This document shows, piece by piece, positions 45,807 through 54,524 of a stretch of DNA of 64,000 bases. The stretch covers positions 4,588,001 through 4,652,000 of the forward strand of contig NZ_CP015098.1 of assembly GCF_001611795.1 (NCBI RefSeq), in the 5' to 3' direction. The notes below the pieces were generated by a model, which worked only from the letters and a program-made list of their open reading frames with translations, had not been told where the DNA came from and did not search any database. The position numbers were made by a program, and so were the translations under genes. Position 1 is the first letter of the stretch. The number at the start of each line of letters is the position of its first letter. Source of the DNA: Streptomyces qaidamensis. GTDB lineage: Bacteria; Actinomycetota; Actinomycetes; Streptomycetales; Streptomycetaceae.

Positions 45807-47363
45807 CTACTGCTTACCGCACAGCGAGACGACCTTCTGCTCTTCCTCCGAGAGGCTGGGGCCGGGGCTGGGAGTGGGTGCGGTCGTGGTCGGGGGCGTG
45901 GACTTCTCCGGTGCCGACGGTGAACCCGACGGGCTGGACGGGTTCGGCGTCGGTGTGGCCTTGGACGTGAAGGAGGCGGGAGTGGTTCCCGTGGTGCCCC
46001 CGGCCTCGCCTTCGCCGGTCTTGGAGTTGTTCTGGCTCTCGGCTTCGCGCCGCTGCGCTTCCTTCTTGCACGCGGAGGCCTGCACCGACAGTTCCTGGAT
46101 CTTCGCCTGGGCGTTCTTCAGACCGCCCTCGGGGATGGTTGCCTCGACCTGCTTCTGCTGGTAGGGCGGCAGGTACTTGAGTTCGATCTCGGGGTGGTCC
46201 TTCTCGACCTTCGAGAGCGAGACCCAGGCCAGGTCCTGGCTGATGCCGCGGTACAGCGCGACGTGCTCGTCCTCGGCGCCGACGTAGTACTGCGTCTGCG
46301 TCCAGCGGTAACCGCCGTACAGGCCGCCGCCGATGAGGGCCAGTGCGAGGACGCCGTAGAAGGATCTCTTCAGCCAGCGGCCCTTCTTGCGGGGCTTGGC
46401 GAAGTCGTCGTCGCCGTAATCGAAGCCGGAGGCGGGGATGTAGCCGGTGGTGTCTCCGGAGCCGGGCGGGCCGAATTCGCCGCCTCCGCCGCCCTGGCCG
46501 TGTCCGTGGCGGCCGAGCCCGGAGGCGCGGCCGGCGGGGGTCTGCATGATGCCGTTGTCGTGCAGCTGGTGCTGGTTCTCGGCGACGGCGCCGACGACGA
46601 CGGGGGTGTCGGACAGCTGGCCCGCGAGGGTGTCGCCGGTGTCGAGGTCGAGGACGTCGGCGATGATGACGGTGATGTTGTCCGGGCCGCCGCCGCGCAG
46701 GGCCAGCTCGATCAGGTTCTGGACGGTCTCCTGGGGGCCCTGGTAGCTGGCGAGGGTGTCCTCCAGGGTCTGGTGGGACACCACGCCGGACAGGCCGTCG
46801 GAGCAGATGAGGTAGCGGTCGCCGGCGCGGACCTCGCGGATGGACAGGTCGGGCTCGACGTGGTCGCCGGATCCGAGGGCGCGCATCAGCAGCGAGCGCT
46901 GCGGGTGCGTGGTGGCCTCCTCCTCGGTGATGCGGCCCTCGTCGACCAGGCGCTGCACCCAGGTGTGGTCCTGGGTGATCTGGGTGAGGACGCCGTCGCG
47001 GAGCAGGTAGGCGCGCGAGTCGCCGACGTGGACCAGGCCGAGGCGCTGGCCCGTCCACAGCAGGGCGGTGAGGGTGGTCCCCATGCCCTCCAGCTGGGGG
47101 TCGTCCTCGACCATCGAGCGCAACTGGTCGTTGGCGCGCTGCACCGCCGTGCCGAGCGAGGTGAGGAGGTCGGAGCCGGGGACGTCGTCGTCGAGCGCGA
47201 CGATGGTGGAGATGGCCTCGGAGGAGGCGACCTCACCGGCCGCGGCGCCGCCCATGCCGTCGGCGATGGCGAGCAGGCGCGGGCCGGCGTATCCGGAGTC
47301 CTCGTTGCCCTCCCGGATCATGCCCTTGTGCGATCCGGCCGCGAAGCGCAGTGACAGACTCAT
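45807..47363 (-). CDS. pstP: PP2C-type Ser/Thr phosphatase PstP
   Basis: A 518-residue phosphatase. The PP2C domain (1-235) has NEDSGYAG, AIADGMGGAAAGE, GTTLTALLW, HVGDSRAYLLRDG, CSDGLSG and GGGPDNITVI, which carry the metal-binding Asp residues. A linker, one membrane helix near 325 (FYGVLALALIGGGLYGGYR) and a Thr/Pro-rich extracytoplasmic tail complete it. It reverses PknB phosphorylation. ATG at 47361-47363 follows GCGAGGTG. Confidence 0.94.
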   Translation of the reverse strand: MSLSLRFAAGSHKGMIREGNEDSGYAGPRLLAIADGMGGAAAGEVASSEAISTIVALDDDVPGSDLLTSLGTAVQRANDQLRSMVEDDPQLEGMGTTLTALLWTGQRLGLVHVGDSRAYLLRDGVLTQITQDHTWVQRLVDEGRITEEEATTHPQRSLLMRALGSGDHVEPDLSIREVRAGDRYLICSDGLSGVVSHQTLEDTLASYQGPQETVQNLIELALRGGGPDNITVIIADVLDLDTGDTLAGQLSDTPVVVGAVAENQHQLHDNGIMQTPAGRASGLGRHGHGQGGGGGEFGPPGSGDTTGYIPASGFDYGDDDFAKPRKKGRWLKRSFYGVLALALIGGGLYGGYRWTQTQYYVGAEDEHVALYRGISQDLAWVSLSKVEKDHPEIELKYLPPYQQKQVEATIPEGGLKNAQAKIQELSVQASACKKEAQRREAESQNNSKTGEGEAGGTTGTTPASFTSKATPTPNPSSPSGSPSAPEKSTPPTTTAPTPSPGPSLSEEEQKVVSLCGKQ

Positions 47364-47503
47364 GCGCACCTCGCCTGTCGGCTCCGGGTACAGCCGGTCG
47401 TGTCGAGCCACACTGCCCACCCTCCGGTCGGGAGCGCGCGGGGGGCCGGGGTGGGGCCCGCCACTGCGTGCTCGCTCCGCTCGCGCCTATCCATGATGTA
47501 GCA

Positions 47504-48019
47504 CTACTTCCGCAGCTCGATGACGGTCTTGCCGATGCGGATCGGCGCGCCCAGCGCAATCGGTGTGGGAGTCGTCAGCCGGGACCGGTCCAGGTACGTG
47601 CCGTTGGTGGAGCCGAGGTCCTCGACGATCCACTGGCCGTCGCGGTCCGGGTAGATCCTGGCATGGCGGCTGGATGCGTAGTCGTCGTCCAGCACGATCG
47701 TCGAGTCGTGCGCGCGGCCCAGGGTGATGGTCTGGCCCTGGAGCGCGACCGTGGTGCCGGTGAGGGTGCCCTCGGTGACGACCAGCTTGGTGGGGGCGTT
47801 ACGGCCGCGTCGGCCGCCGGCGGCCTGCTGGCGCTGCGGCGGCGGCGCCTGGCGGGCGGCGGCGGCCTGCTGCTGTCGGCCCGCCTCGCGGCGCGAGCCG
47901 CGCTGGGTGACGCGCGTACCGAAGAGGTCGCTGCGGATGACCTGCACGGCCACGATCACGAACAGCCACAGTACGGCCAGGAAACCCAGCCGCATGACCG
48001 TGAGGGTCAGCTCTGACAT
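47504..48019 (-). CDS. fhaB: FHA-domain protein FhaB (FipA)
   Basis: A 171-residue protein. N-terminal membrane helix (LGFLAVLWLFVIVAVQVI), Gln/Ala linker and a C-terminal FHA domain (GRAHDSTIVLDDDYASSRHA; EDLGSTNGTYLD) with phospho-Thr-binding Arg, Ser, His and Asn. Links PknB signalling to division proteins in related bacteria. Confidence 0.92.
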   Translation of the reverse strand: MSELTLTVMRLGFLAVLWLFVIVAVQVIRSDLFGTRVTQRGSRREAGRQQQAAAARQAPPPQRQQAAGGRRGRNAPTKLVVTEGTLTGTTVALQGQTITLGRAHDSTIVLDDDYASSRHARIYPDRDGQWIVEDLGSTNGTYLDRSRLTTPTPIALGAPIRIGKTVIELRK

Positions 48020-48029
48020 TGCCCCCGCT

Positions 48030-48899
48030 TCACCCTTCGGCTTGCCGGTAAATGATGGTGGTGCTGCCCACGACGATCCGCGAGCCGTCGCGGAGCGTAG
48101 CGCGGGTGGTGTGCTGCCCGTCCACCACGATGCCGTTGGTGGATCCGAGATCCTGGATCGTCGAGGGCGTTCCGGTCCGGATCTCGCAGTGCCGGCGGGA
48201 GACGCCGGGGTCGTCGATCCGCACGTCGGCGTCGGTGCTGCGGCCCAGTACGAGTGTTGCGCGGGAGATCTGATGGCGGGTGCCGTTGATCTCGATCCAG
48301 TGGCGCGTGCGTCCGCCGGAGGCGGGGGCGGCCGGGGGCCGCTGGCCGCTCGCGGCGGGCGGGTAGCCGTAGCCGCCGGGACGGCCGCCGGGCGGCGGCG
48401 AGGCCGGCATGGGCGGGGCGCCGGAGGGTGCGGCGGCCGGCGGGTAGCCGTAGCCGCCGGGGCGTCCGCCCTGCGGGGCGGCGGGCGCGGCGGCACCGCC
48501 TCCCGGGCCGCCCTGCTGGCTGCTGGAGGAGGCGAGCGTACGGCTGCGCACCCGGTACAGGCCGGTGTCGAGGTCGTCCGCCTTCTCCAGGTGCACCTTG
48601 ATCGGGCCCATGAAGGTGTAGCGCTGCTGCTTGGCGTAGTCGCGCACCATGCCGGCGAGCTCGTCGCCGAGCTGGCCGGAGTAGGGGCTGAGCCGCTCGA
48701 AGTCCGGTGTGCTCAGTTCGACGATGAAGTCGTTGGGCACGACCGTGCGGTCGCGGTTCCAGATGGTGGCGTTGTTGTCGCACTCGCGCTGGAGCGCTCC
48801 CGCGATCTCCACGGGCTGGACCTCGGACTTGAACACCTTGGCGAAGGTGCCGTTGACCAGACCTTCGAGACGCTGCTCGAACTTCTTCAGGACTCCCAT
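48030..48899 (-). CDS. fhaA: FHA-domain protein FhaA (DUF3662)
   Basis: A 289-residue protein. Residues 1-115 are the DUF3662 domain (GVLKKFEQRLEGLVNGTFAK). A Gly/Pro-rich linker contains the motif GGRPGGYGYPPAA twice, and the C-terminal FHA domain (GRSTDADVRIDDPGVSRRHC; QDLGSTNGIVVDG) binds phospho-Thr. In Mycobacterium it binds phosphorylated MviN to limit wall synthesis. First gene of the operon. Confidence 0.94.
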   Translation of the reverse strand: MGVLKKFEQRLEGLVNGTFAKVFKSEVQPVEIAGALQRECDNNATIWNRDRTVVPNDFIVELSTPDFERLSPYSGQLGDELAGMVRDYAKQQRYTFMGPIKVHLEKADDLDTGLYRVRSRTLASSSSQQGGPGGGAAAPAAPQGGRPGGYGYPPAAAPSGAPPMPASPPPGGRPGGYGYPPAASGQRPPAAPASGGRTRHWIEINGTRHQISRATLVLGRSTDADVRIDDPGVSRRHCEIRTGTPSTIQDLGSTNGIVVDGQHTTRATLRDGSRIVVGSTTIIYRQAEG

Positions 48900-49371
48900 G
48901 GGGCACCTCCTCCGTCGCTGCCGTCCTGTGCACTGCTCTGCGGGCCGCTTGCCTGGTACTGCTTACTGATCGTATCCACGCGCCGCTCGATCGGCTGGTT
49001 CCCCCTGTCAGCACTGCCGACGGTGTCGACGCATGACGAAGTTCCCTGTGGAGCTCCCCTTCGAACTCCTCCGGTGGTACTGCTGCGCGTAACCGCCTCG
49101 TGTATGCCTGACAAGGATCGTAGAGGCGGTGGAAGACCAGTGTCCCGCACCTGACTGTGGACCCCGACCCCCTCCTGCGGAGACGGCCGGTACCGGTACG
49201 AGGTTGATACGTGAACCGGTACGGCTTGATACGTGGCAGGGACATCGAAGGTTCGGTGAGGTCCCTGCCTGCGGGGATAAGGGATGTGAACCCACCCCTT
49301 CCAGCGTGCTAATGTTCTGGGTGTCGGAAGGCGCCGACCCGCAAGGGGCAGACGCCCAGGACACACCCAAT
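48900..49371. other. Intergenic promoter region with 20-bp tandem repeat
   Basis: The 472 bp upstream of fhaA and tRNA-Leu contain no convincing gene. At 49193-49213 and 49216-49235 a CCGGTACG..TTGATACGTG unit is repeated in tandem, a possible operator or promoter duplicate. TAATGT (about 49309-49314) could be a -10 for tRNA-Leu. Confidence 0.5.
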
Positions 49372-49458
49372 GCGCGGGTGGCGGAATAGGCAGACGCGCT
49401 GGATTCAGGTTCCAGTGCCCGCAAGGGCGTGGGGGTTCAACTCCCCCCTCGCGCACCA
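49372..49458 (+). tRNA. tRNA-Leu (CAG)
   Basis: An 87-nt type II tRNA: acceptor GCGCGGG/CTCGCGC, anticodon arm CTGGA-TTCAGGT-TCCAG with CAG, long variable arm (TGCCCGCAAGGGCG), T-arm GGGGGTTCAACTCCCCC, encoded CCA. Confidence 0.96.
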
Positions 49459-49555
49459 TGAGACACGGGTCTCTGCAGGTGACGGAAGTCACCGCAGGGG
49501 CCCGTTTCTCGTTTCCTGGGCCTTTGTGAAACATCACACAGCCCGGCCAGGTCCC

Positions 49556-49602
49556 ACGGCAGGCCCCGGCGCGTGAGCTAACTCACGGGCGGGGCCTGCC
49601 GT
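49556..49602 (-). terminator. Terminator after the radical SAM gene
   Basis: A 13-bp perfect stem (ACGGCAGGCCCCG / CGGGGCCTGCCGT) holding an inner GTGAG/CTCAC hairpin. Confidence 0.7.
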
Positions 49603-49637
49603 CTTCGGTGAGGTCGGCGCGGCGCAGCTCCTGGGGT

Positions 49638-50834
49638 TCAGAAGGCGTAGCGCACGCGTAGCCAGGGCGCGTGGTGGTCGATCAGGGCGCGCAGGGTGTG
49701 CACGGCCTCCGCCTTGACCCCGTTGCGGTAGCGGATGTTCAGGGCGCCGTTCTCGGAGCGCTTGGCCTGCTGGAGCTCAGGGCGCCACAGCGTCTCCTCG
49801 GCGCGGGGATGCCAGCCGAGGTTGACCTCGTGCAGCTCCCGGTTGTGGGTGAGCATGATCACCTCCGCGGCGGCCTGCTGTTTCACCCGCGGGGGCAGGA
49901 CGTCGTCGAGGTGGACGAGCAGCTCGGCCCAGGCATCCTGCCAGCCGGGGCGGACGACCACGGGTGAGAGGTTGAAGTGCACCTCGTATCCCGCGTCCAG
50001 GAAGTCCGCCGCGGCGGCGATGCGCTCGGCGACGGGTGAGGTGCGCACATCGAGTAGCCGGGCGTCGTCCGGTGGCATCAGCGAGAACCGGACGCGGGTG
50101 CGACCGCGTGGGTCGAGGGCCAGCAGGTCGGGGTTGACGAACTTGGTGGCGAAGGACGCCTTGGCGGTGGGCCACTGCCGGAAGGCGTGCACCAGGTCAG
50201 CGGTGTTGTGGCAGATCAGGGCGTCCACCGAGCAGTCGCCGTTCTCGCCGATGTCGTACACCCACGCCTCGGGGTCGCACTGGTTCGGCTCGGGCTTGGG
50301 CCCCTGTCGAGCGATGTGCCTCGCGAGGTGGGCGATGATCCGGTCGATGTTGGTGAAGACGGTGATGGGGTTGGCGTATCCCTTGCGCCGGGGCACGTAG
50401 CAGTAGGCGCAGGCCATCGCGCAGCCGTTGGAGGTGCCGGGAGCGATCCAGTCCGCCGACCGGCCGTTGGGGCGGGTGGTGAGGGTCTTCTTCTCGCCCA
50501 GGACCAGCGTCTCTCCCTTGATGCGCACCCAGCGCTCGACGTTGCCCTCGTTGCCGTGCAGCCCGGGGATGCGCCAGTGGGAGTCGACCATGATCACCCG
50601 CGCGTCGGGGAACCGGGCGCTGATCTGCCGCCCTCGCGGGGACGCGGCGGCCGCGGGCTCGGCGTAGATCTCCCGCACGGACAGCAGCCGACGGGCCGTG
50701 GCGGAGGTCCGGAAGGACGAGTCCGTGCCGGGAGCGGTGGTGGAGCCAGGGGCGGCGGGGCCGGGGGCGAGGGCGTCGAGCCCGAACAGTGTGCCGTCGG
50801 AGTCGTCGCCCGGGGTGCCGGACGGGTGGTGCAT
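49638..50834 (-). CDS. Radical SAM protein, spore photoproduct lyase family
   Basis: A 398-residue protein. The Fe-S cluster motif CAMACAYCY gives C-x3-C-x2-C near residue 140, preceded by TSNG. The Rv2578c/spore-photolyase-like pattern continues with EAWVYDIGENGDCSVDA and KFVNPDLLALDP. Possible DNA photolesion repair by radical chemistry, but Streptomyces substrates are unproven. The N-terminal 50 residues are low complexity. Monocistronic, on the edge of the accessory region. Confidence 0.8.
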   Translation of the reverse strand: MHHPSGTPGDDSDGTLFGLDALAPGPAAPGSTTAPGTDSSFRTSATARRLLSVREIYAEPAAAASPRGRQISARFPDARVIMVDSHWRIPGLHGNEGNVERWVRIKGETLVLGEKKTLTTRPNGRSADWIAPGTSNGCAMACAYCYVPRRKGYANPITVFTNIDRIIAHLARHIARQGPKPEPNQCDPEAWVYDIGENGDCSVDALICHNTADLVHAFRQWPTAKASFATKFVNPDLLALDPRGRTRVRFSLMPPDDARLLDVRTSPVAERIAAAADFLDAGYEVHFNLSPVVVRPGWQDAWAELLVHLDDVLPPRVKQQAAAEVIMLTHNRELHEVNLGWHPRAEETLWRPELQQAKRSENGALNIRYRNGVKAEAVHTLRALIDHHAPWLRVRYAF

Positions 50835-51301
50835 GAGTGCTCCCGTACGGATGCGTGCGAGGTGGGGGGTGCGAGGTGGGGGGGGCGACGCGGGAAGGTC
50901 CGCCCGTCACCCGGGAGGGGCCGGTGGGTGGGTTGGGCGCTTGTTCCGACGGGTGGTGCCGCCGATCGCCACGGAGCTGAGGCGCTCGTGGCACGGGGCC
51001 GGCATCTGGTGGTCATCGCGGGGCGATCAGCGTGATCGTCCGTCTCGGTGGCCGCCTCGGGTTCCGCCTGGCGGCGGTGGCCACCGGTGTGCGGGCGGGC
51101 CTGGCGTCCAGTCTACCGGCGCTCCGCTGGTGGAGCCGGGGCGGCGAGGGCGGCGTGGGCGGCGTGGGCGGCGCGAGCGGCGTGGGCGGCGTGGGCGGCG
51201 CGAGCGGCGTGGGCGTCTGTGGGCGTGCCCTGGGCCTGGAAGGGGAGTGGCCGGGGCGGGCAGCAGGGCAAGGGCCGCTGTTGAGTCTCGACGCGTTGTA
51301 T
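50835..51301. repeat. Non-coding gap with GC-rich minisatellite
   Basis: No gene is seen in 467 bp. At 51141-51215 a 9-bp GGCGGCGTG-like unit is repeated in a higher-order 27-30-bp pattern (..GTGGGCGGCGCGAGC..), two copies of which are nearly identical. Part of this gap is the promoter region of the following TetR gene. Confidence 0.6.
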
Positions 51302-51322
51302 AAAAACCAGCGAGTTGGTTTC
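51302..51322. promoter_or_regulatory. ARE-like operator upstream of TetR gene
   Basis: AAAAACCAGCGAGTTGGTTT: AAACCA/TGGTTT arms with a 6-bp centre, the form of gamma-butyrolactone autoregulatory elements. It lies 38-58 bp before the GTG. Confidence 0.6.
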
Positions 51323-51359
51323 ATTGCGTCGCCATCAGAGCCCTGCAGGGGAGCCACGG

Positions 51360-52133
51360 GTGACCAAACAGGACCGGGCCGTCCGGACCCGTCTCGCGCT
51401 GATCCGGTCGGCGGCCGCACAGTTCGAGGCCCATGGGTACGTAAGGGCCGGCCTGGCGCGGATCAGCGCGGGAGCCGGCGTCAGCTCCGGTGCGCTGCAC
51501 TTCCACTTCGCCGACAAGGCCGCCGTCGCGGAGGCCGTCGAGGACGCTGCCGCCCGAGCCCTGCGCGAGGCCGCGGTCCGTGGTCACGGTGGTGACGGCT
51601 GCGCCCTGCAACGTCTCGTGGACGTCACGCATCACGTCGCCCGGCTCCTGTGCGCCGATGTCGTGGTGCGTGCGGGGCTGCGGCTGAACGTGGAAGGTGC
51701 GGCCGGGCGGGTGCGGGACCTGCGCCGGGAGTGGCGGGAGTGCGTGCAGGGGCTGCTGGCCGAGGCGGAGCGCAGGGGGGAACTCGCCGCCGGTGTGACG
51801 CCGCAGCGCACCGGCGCCGTCGTCCTCGCCGCCACGACCGGCATCGAGGTGCTGGCGCGGGAGGACCAGGAGTGGCTCGCCCGGCCGTCGCTGACCGACC
51901 TGTGGCAGTTGCTCCTGCCGAGCCTGGCGGCGCCTCGGCTGGCCGGGGCGGTGGATCCGGCGGGGAGTGATCCGACGGGGAGCGGCCCTGCGGGGGCCGA
52001 ACCGGTGGGGAGTCAACCGGTGGGGAGTCAACCGGTGGGGAGTGATCCGGCGGTGAGTGATCCGGCGGGGCGCGGACCGGTCGCCCGGGACGGGCAGGCG
52101 GAGGCGGGCAGGGCGGGGCTCGCGCTGCGGTAG
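51360..52133 (+). CDS. TetR regulator, butyrolactone receptor-like (pseudo-receptor candidate)
   Basis: A 257-residue protein. The HTH (RISAGAGVSSGALHFHFADK) and the N-terminal RTRLALIRSAAAQFEAHGYV match the ArpA/ScbR family. The ligand domain is more divergent than in the receptor at 55976, as in ScbR2/JadR2 pseudo-receptors. The last 60 residues repeat PVGSQ/DPAGS, encoded by 15-bp repeats (51955-52075), an unusual extension. GTG start after GGGGAG, with an ARE-like site upstream. Confidence 0.72.
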   Translation: MTKQDRAVRTRLALIRSAAAQFEAHGYVRAGLARISAGAGVSSGALHFHFADKAAVAEAVEDAAARALREAAVRGHGGDGCALQRLVDVTHHVARLLCADVVVRAGLRLNVEGAAGRVRDLRREWRECVQGLLAEAERRGELAAGVTPQRTGAVVLAATTGIEVLAREDQEWLARPSLTDLWQLLLPSLAAPRLAGAVDPAGSDPTGSGPAGAEPVGSQPVGSQPVGSDPAVSDPAGRGPVARDGQAEAGRAGLALR

Positions 52134-52171
52134 CCGCCCCCCTTCGGCCGACAGTGGGTGAAGCTGTGGCC

Positions 52172-52197
52172 AAAACAAACCGGATGCCAAGTTTTTT
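52172..52197. promoter_or_regulatory. ARE-like site upstream of P450
   Basis: AAAACAAACCGGATGCCAAG then TTTTTT: an imperfect AAAC/GTTT inverted repeat about 55-80 bp before the P450 ATG. Confidence 0.45.
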
Positions 52198-52252
52198 CCG
52201 TCCGCGGATCGCACGATGGTCCCCCAGCCTCTGGACCAAGGAGCGATGAGTC

Positions 52253-53542
52253 ATGGCACAGCAGGCCTGCCCCTTCCTGTCGATCGACCCGTCCGGCCAG
52301 GATCTCTATGGCGAGATATCCCGCATCCGCGCCCAGGGCCCGGCCGTGGAGGTCGAACTCCCCGGCGGCGTCCGGGCGTGGTGGATCACCGGCCTGGAGC
52401 TGAACAAGCGGCTCCTGGCCGGACCGGAGACGAGCAAGGACGCCTTCCAGCACTGGCCGGCCTGGATCAACGGGGACATCTCCCGCACCTGGCCGCTCGC
52501 CATCTGGGTCTCGGTGCGCAACATGGTCACCGCCTACGGCTCCGACCACACCCGGCTGCGCAAGCCCATGGCCGCCGCCTTCACCAAGCGCCGCGTCGAC
52601 GCGCTGCTGCCGCGTGTCCAGGAGATCGTCGACCGGGCGCTCGACGCCCTGGAGCGGATCCCGGAGGGCGAAGTCGTGGACCTGAGGGCGGCGTTCGCGG
52701 CGCCGATCCCGCACGAGGTGGTGTGCGAGCTCTTCGGCGTACCGGCCGGCGAGGACGGCCCGCGCGCCGCCCTCTACCGCATCATCAGCCGCTTCTTCGA
52801 CACGGCGATCTCCCTGGAGGACGCCCAGGCCAACGCCGTCGATCTCTACGGCACGCTGACCGCGTTCCTCCAGCACAAGCGGGAGCACCCCGCCGACGAC
52901 CTGACGACGGCGCTCATCGCCGCGCGCGACGAAGGCGGCCTCAGCGAACAGGAGTTGATGGACAACCTGATCCTGCTGCTCACCGCCGGTTTCGAGACGA
53001 CCGTCAACCTCATCGACAACACCGTGCACAGCCTGCTCGCCCACCCCGGCCAGCTCGACCTCGTCCGCACCGGGCAGGTCAGCTGGGAGGACGCACTGGA
53101 GGAGTCGTTGCGCTTCGAGGCGCCGGGCGCCATGTCGGGCCTGCGCTACGCCGTCGAGGACATCGAGATCGAGCCGGGTCTGACCATCCCCAAGGGTGAC
53201 CCGCTCGTGGTCTCCTTCGCCGGCGCCGGGCGCGACCCCGAGCGGCACGGGCCGGACGCCGAACGGTTCGACGTGACGCGCACAACCAGCCGTGACCACG
53301 TGTCCTTCGGCCACGGCGTGCACCACTGCCTGGGCCGGCCCCTCGCGATGGCCGAGGCGACCGTGGCTCTGACGTCGCTGTTCACGCGCTTCCCGCGGCT
53401 GGCACTGGCCGATCCGGCGCATCCGCCGAAGCGGCTGCGGTCCATCATCTCCACCGGCCACGAGGAACTGCCGGTGCTGCTGCACGGCCGGGGCCCGGCG
53501 GGCCCGCGCCCGGAGGAGGCCGAGATGCCGGCGCAGGCGTAG
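52253..53542 (+). CDS. Cytochrome P450
   Basis: A 429-residue bacterial class I P450. I-helix AGFETT (245-250), ExxR Glu284/Arg287, heme loop FGHGVHHCLG with Cys359. It needs ferredoxin partners from elsewhere. Between a butyrolactone pseudo-receptor and AfsA genes it may oxidise the acyl chain or carbinol of the signal, as P450s do in SRB and avenolide pathways. Tandem AEAEMPA-like codons occur at the end. Start ATG after AAGGAGCG. Confidence 0.88.
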   Translation: MAQQACPFLSIDPSGQDLYGEISRIRAQGPAVEVELPGGVRAWWITGLELNKRLLAGPETSKDAFQHWPAWINGDISRTWPLAIWVSVRNMVTAYGSDHTRLRKPMAAAFTKRRVDALLPRVQEIVDRALDALERIPEGEVVDLRAAFAAPIPHEVVCELFGVPAGEDGPRAALYRIISRFFDTAISLEDAQANAVDLYGTLTAFLQHKREHPADDLTTALIAARDEGGLSEQELMDNLILLLTAGFETTVNLIDNTVHSLLAHPGQLDLVRTGQVSWEDALEESLRFEAPGAMSGLRYAVEDIEIEPGLTIPKGDPLVVSFAGAGRDPERHGPDAERFDVTRTTSRDHVSFGHGVHHCLGRPLAMAEATVALTSLFTRFPRLALADPAHPPKRLRSIISTGHEELPVLLHGRGPAGPRPEEAEMPAQA

Positions 53543-53600
53543 GCGGAGGCGGCGGCCGAGATGCCGGCGTAGGCGGAGATGCCGGCGGAGGCGGGGGCGG

Positions 53601-54524
53601 TCAGGGGGCCCTCCGGCCGTCGAGGAACGCGCGGTACCAGGGCGCCGCGCGGGTGAACGCGGCCGCGAACCCCTCACCGGGCGGGCAGTCGAGGTCCTTC
53701 CAGAACGCGTCGTCCACGAACCAGTGGTCGACGGTGAGCATGCCGAGGTGATGGAGGGCGGGCGGTGACCCGGCGACCCGGTCGAGGGCGGTGGCGACGT
53801 CCACGGCCGCACCGCCGCCGGGCTCCCCCATCTCCCGGGACACGGCGGCCAGCAGGTCCGCGACCGCCACCGGCTCGGGGTGGTTGACGTGGTGCACACC
53901 GCCGCCGGGCGCGGGGGAGAGCGCGGCGGCCACCACCGCACGGCCCAGGGTGTCGACGTCGATCATCGACTGGAGCGCCTCGCAGCCGGTCAGGGTGGCC
54001 GACAGTTCCTTCATCAGCCACACCAGGCCGGGGATCACCCAGCGGTCGCCCTCGCCGTACACGAGGTGCGGGCGCAGCACGAGGCCGCCGGCGTCGAGGA
54101 CGTACCGTTCGGCGGCGGCCCGGGTGCGGCTGGTGGGTGACGCCGGAGCGATCGGCACCTCCCCGGGGCGTACGCCGCGGAAGGGGCCCCGGCCGTGGAC
54201 GGCGGCCGTACTGACGTACACGATCCGGCGCACCCCGGCGCGCACGGCCTCCTCGACCAGGGCACGGGTGCCGTGGTCGTTGACCGCCTGGACGGTTTCG
54301 GCGTCGCCGCCGACCCGCGTGGCGCAGTGCACCAGGACGTCGGTGTCGGCGCAGACCCCGCGCAGGGAGGGCGGGGCGCAGAGGTCGCCGTGGACGTACT
54401 CGGGGCCGTGCGGCGCAGGCCGGGACAGCAGGCGTACGTGGACGTCCGGTTGCCGCTTTGCCGTGTCGGCGACCCGGCTGCCGACGAAGCCGCTCGCGCC
54501 CGTGATCAGAACCTTGACCGTCAC
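53601..54524 (-). CDS. NAD-dependent epimerase/dehydratase (butyrolactone reductase candidate)
   Basis: A 307-residue extended short-chain dehydrogenase. Rossmann motif VLITGASGFVGSRVA, then a serine in YVSTAAVHG and a degenerate YxxxK region (RTRAAAERYVLDAGGLVLRP), suggesting an atypical active site. It is coupled to AfsA by GTGA overlap, so it probably reduces a butyrolactone or butenolide intermediate, as do BprA/JadW2-type enzymes. Confidence 0.75.
   Translation of the reverse strand: MTVKVLITGASGFVGSRVADTAKRQPDVHVRLLSRPAPHGPEYVHGDLCAPPSLRGVCADTDVLVHCATRVGGDAETVQAVNDHGTRALVEEAVRAGVRRIVYVSTAAVHGRGPFRGVRPGEVPIAPASPTSRTRAAAERYVLDAGGLVLRPHLVYGEGDRWVIPGLVWLMKELSATLTGCEALQSMIDVDTLGRAVVAAALSPAPGGGVHHVNHPEPVAVADLLAAVSREMGEPGGGAAVDVATALDRVAGSPPALHHLGMLTVDHWFVDDAFWKDLDCPPGEGFAAAFTRAAPWYRAFLDGRRAP

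Noticed and set aside
51032..51595. 187-codon frame through the 51.1-kb repeats
   Set aside because: Made of GGVGGV-type repeats and overlaps the TetR gene out of frame.
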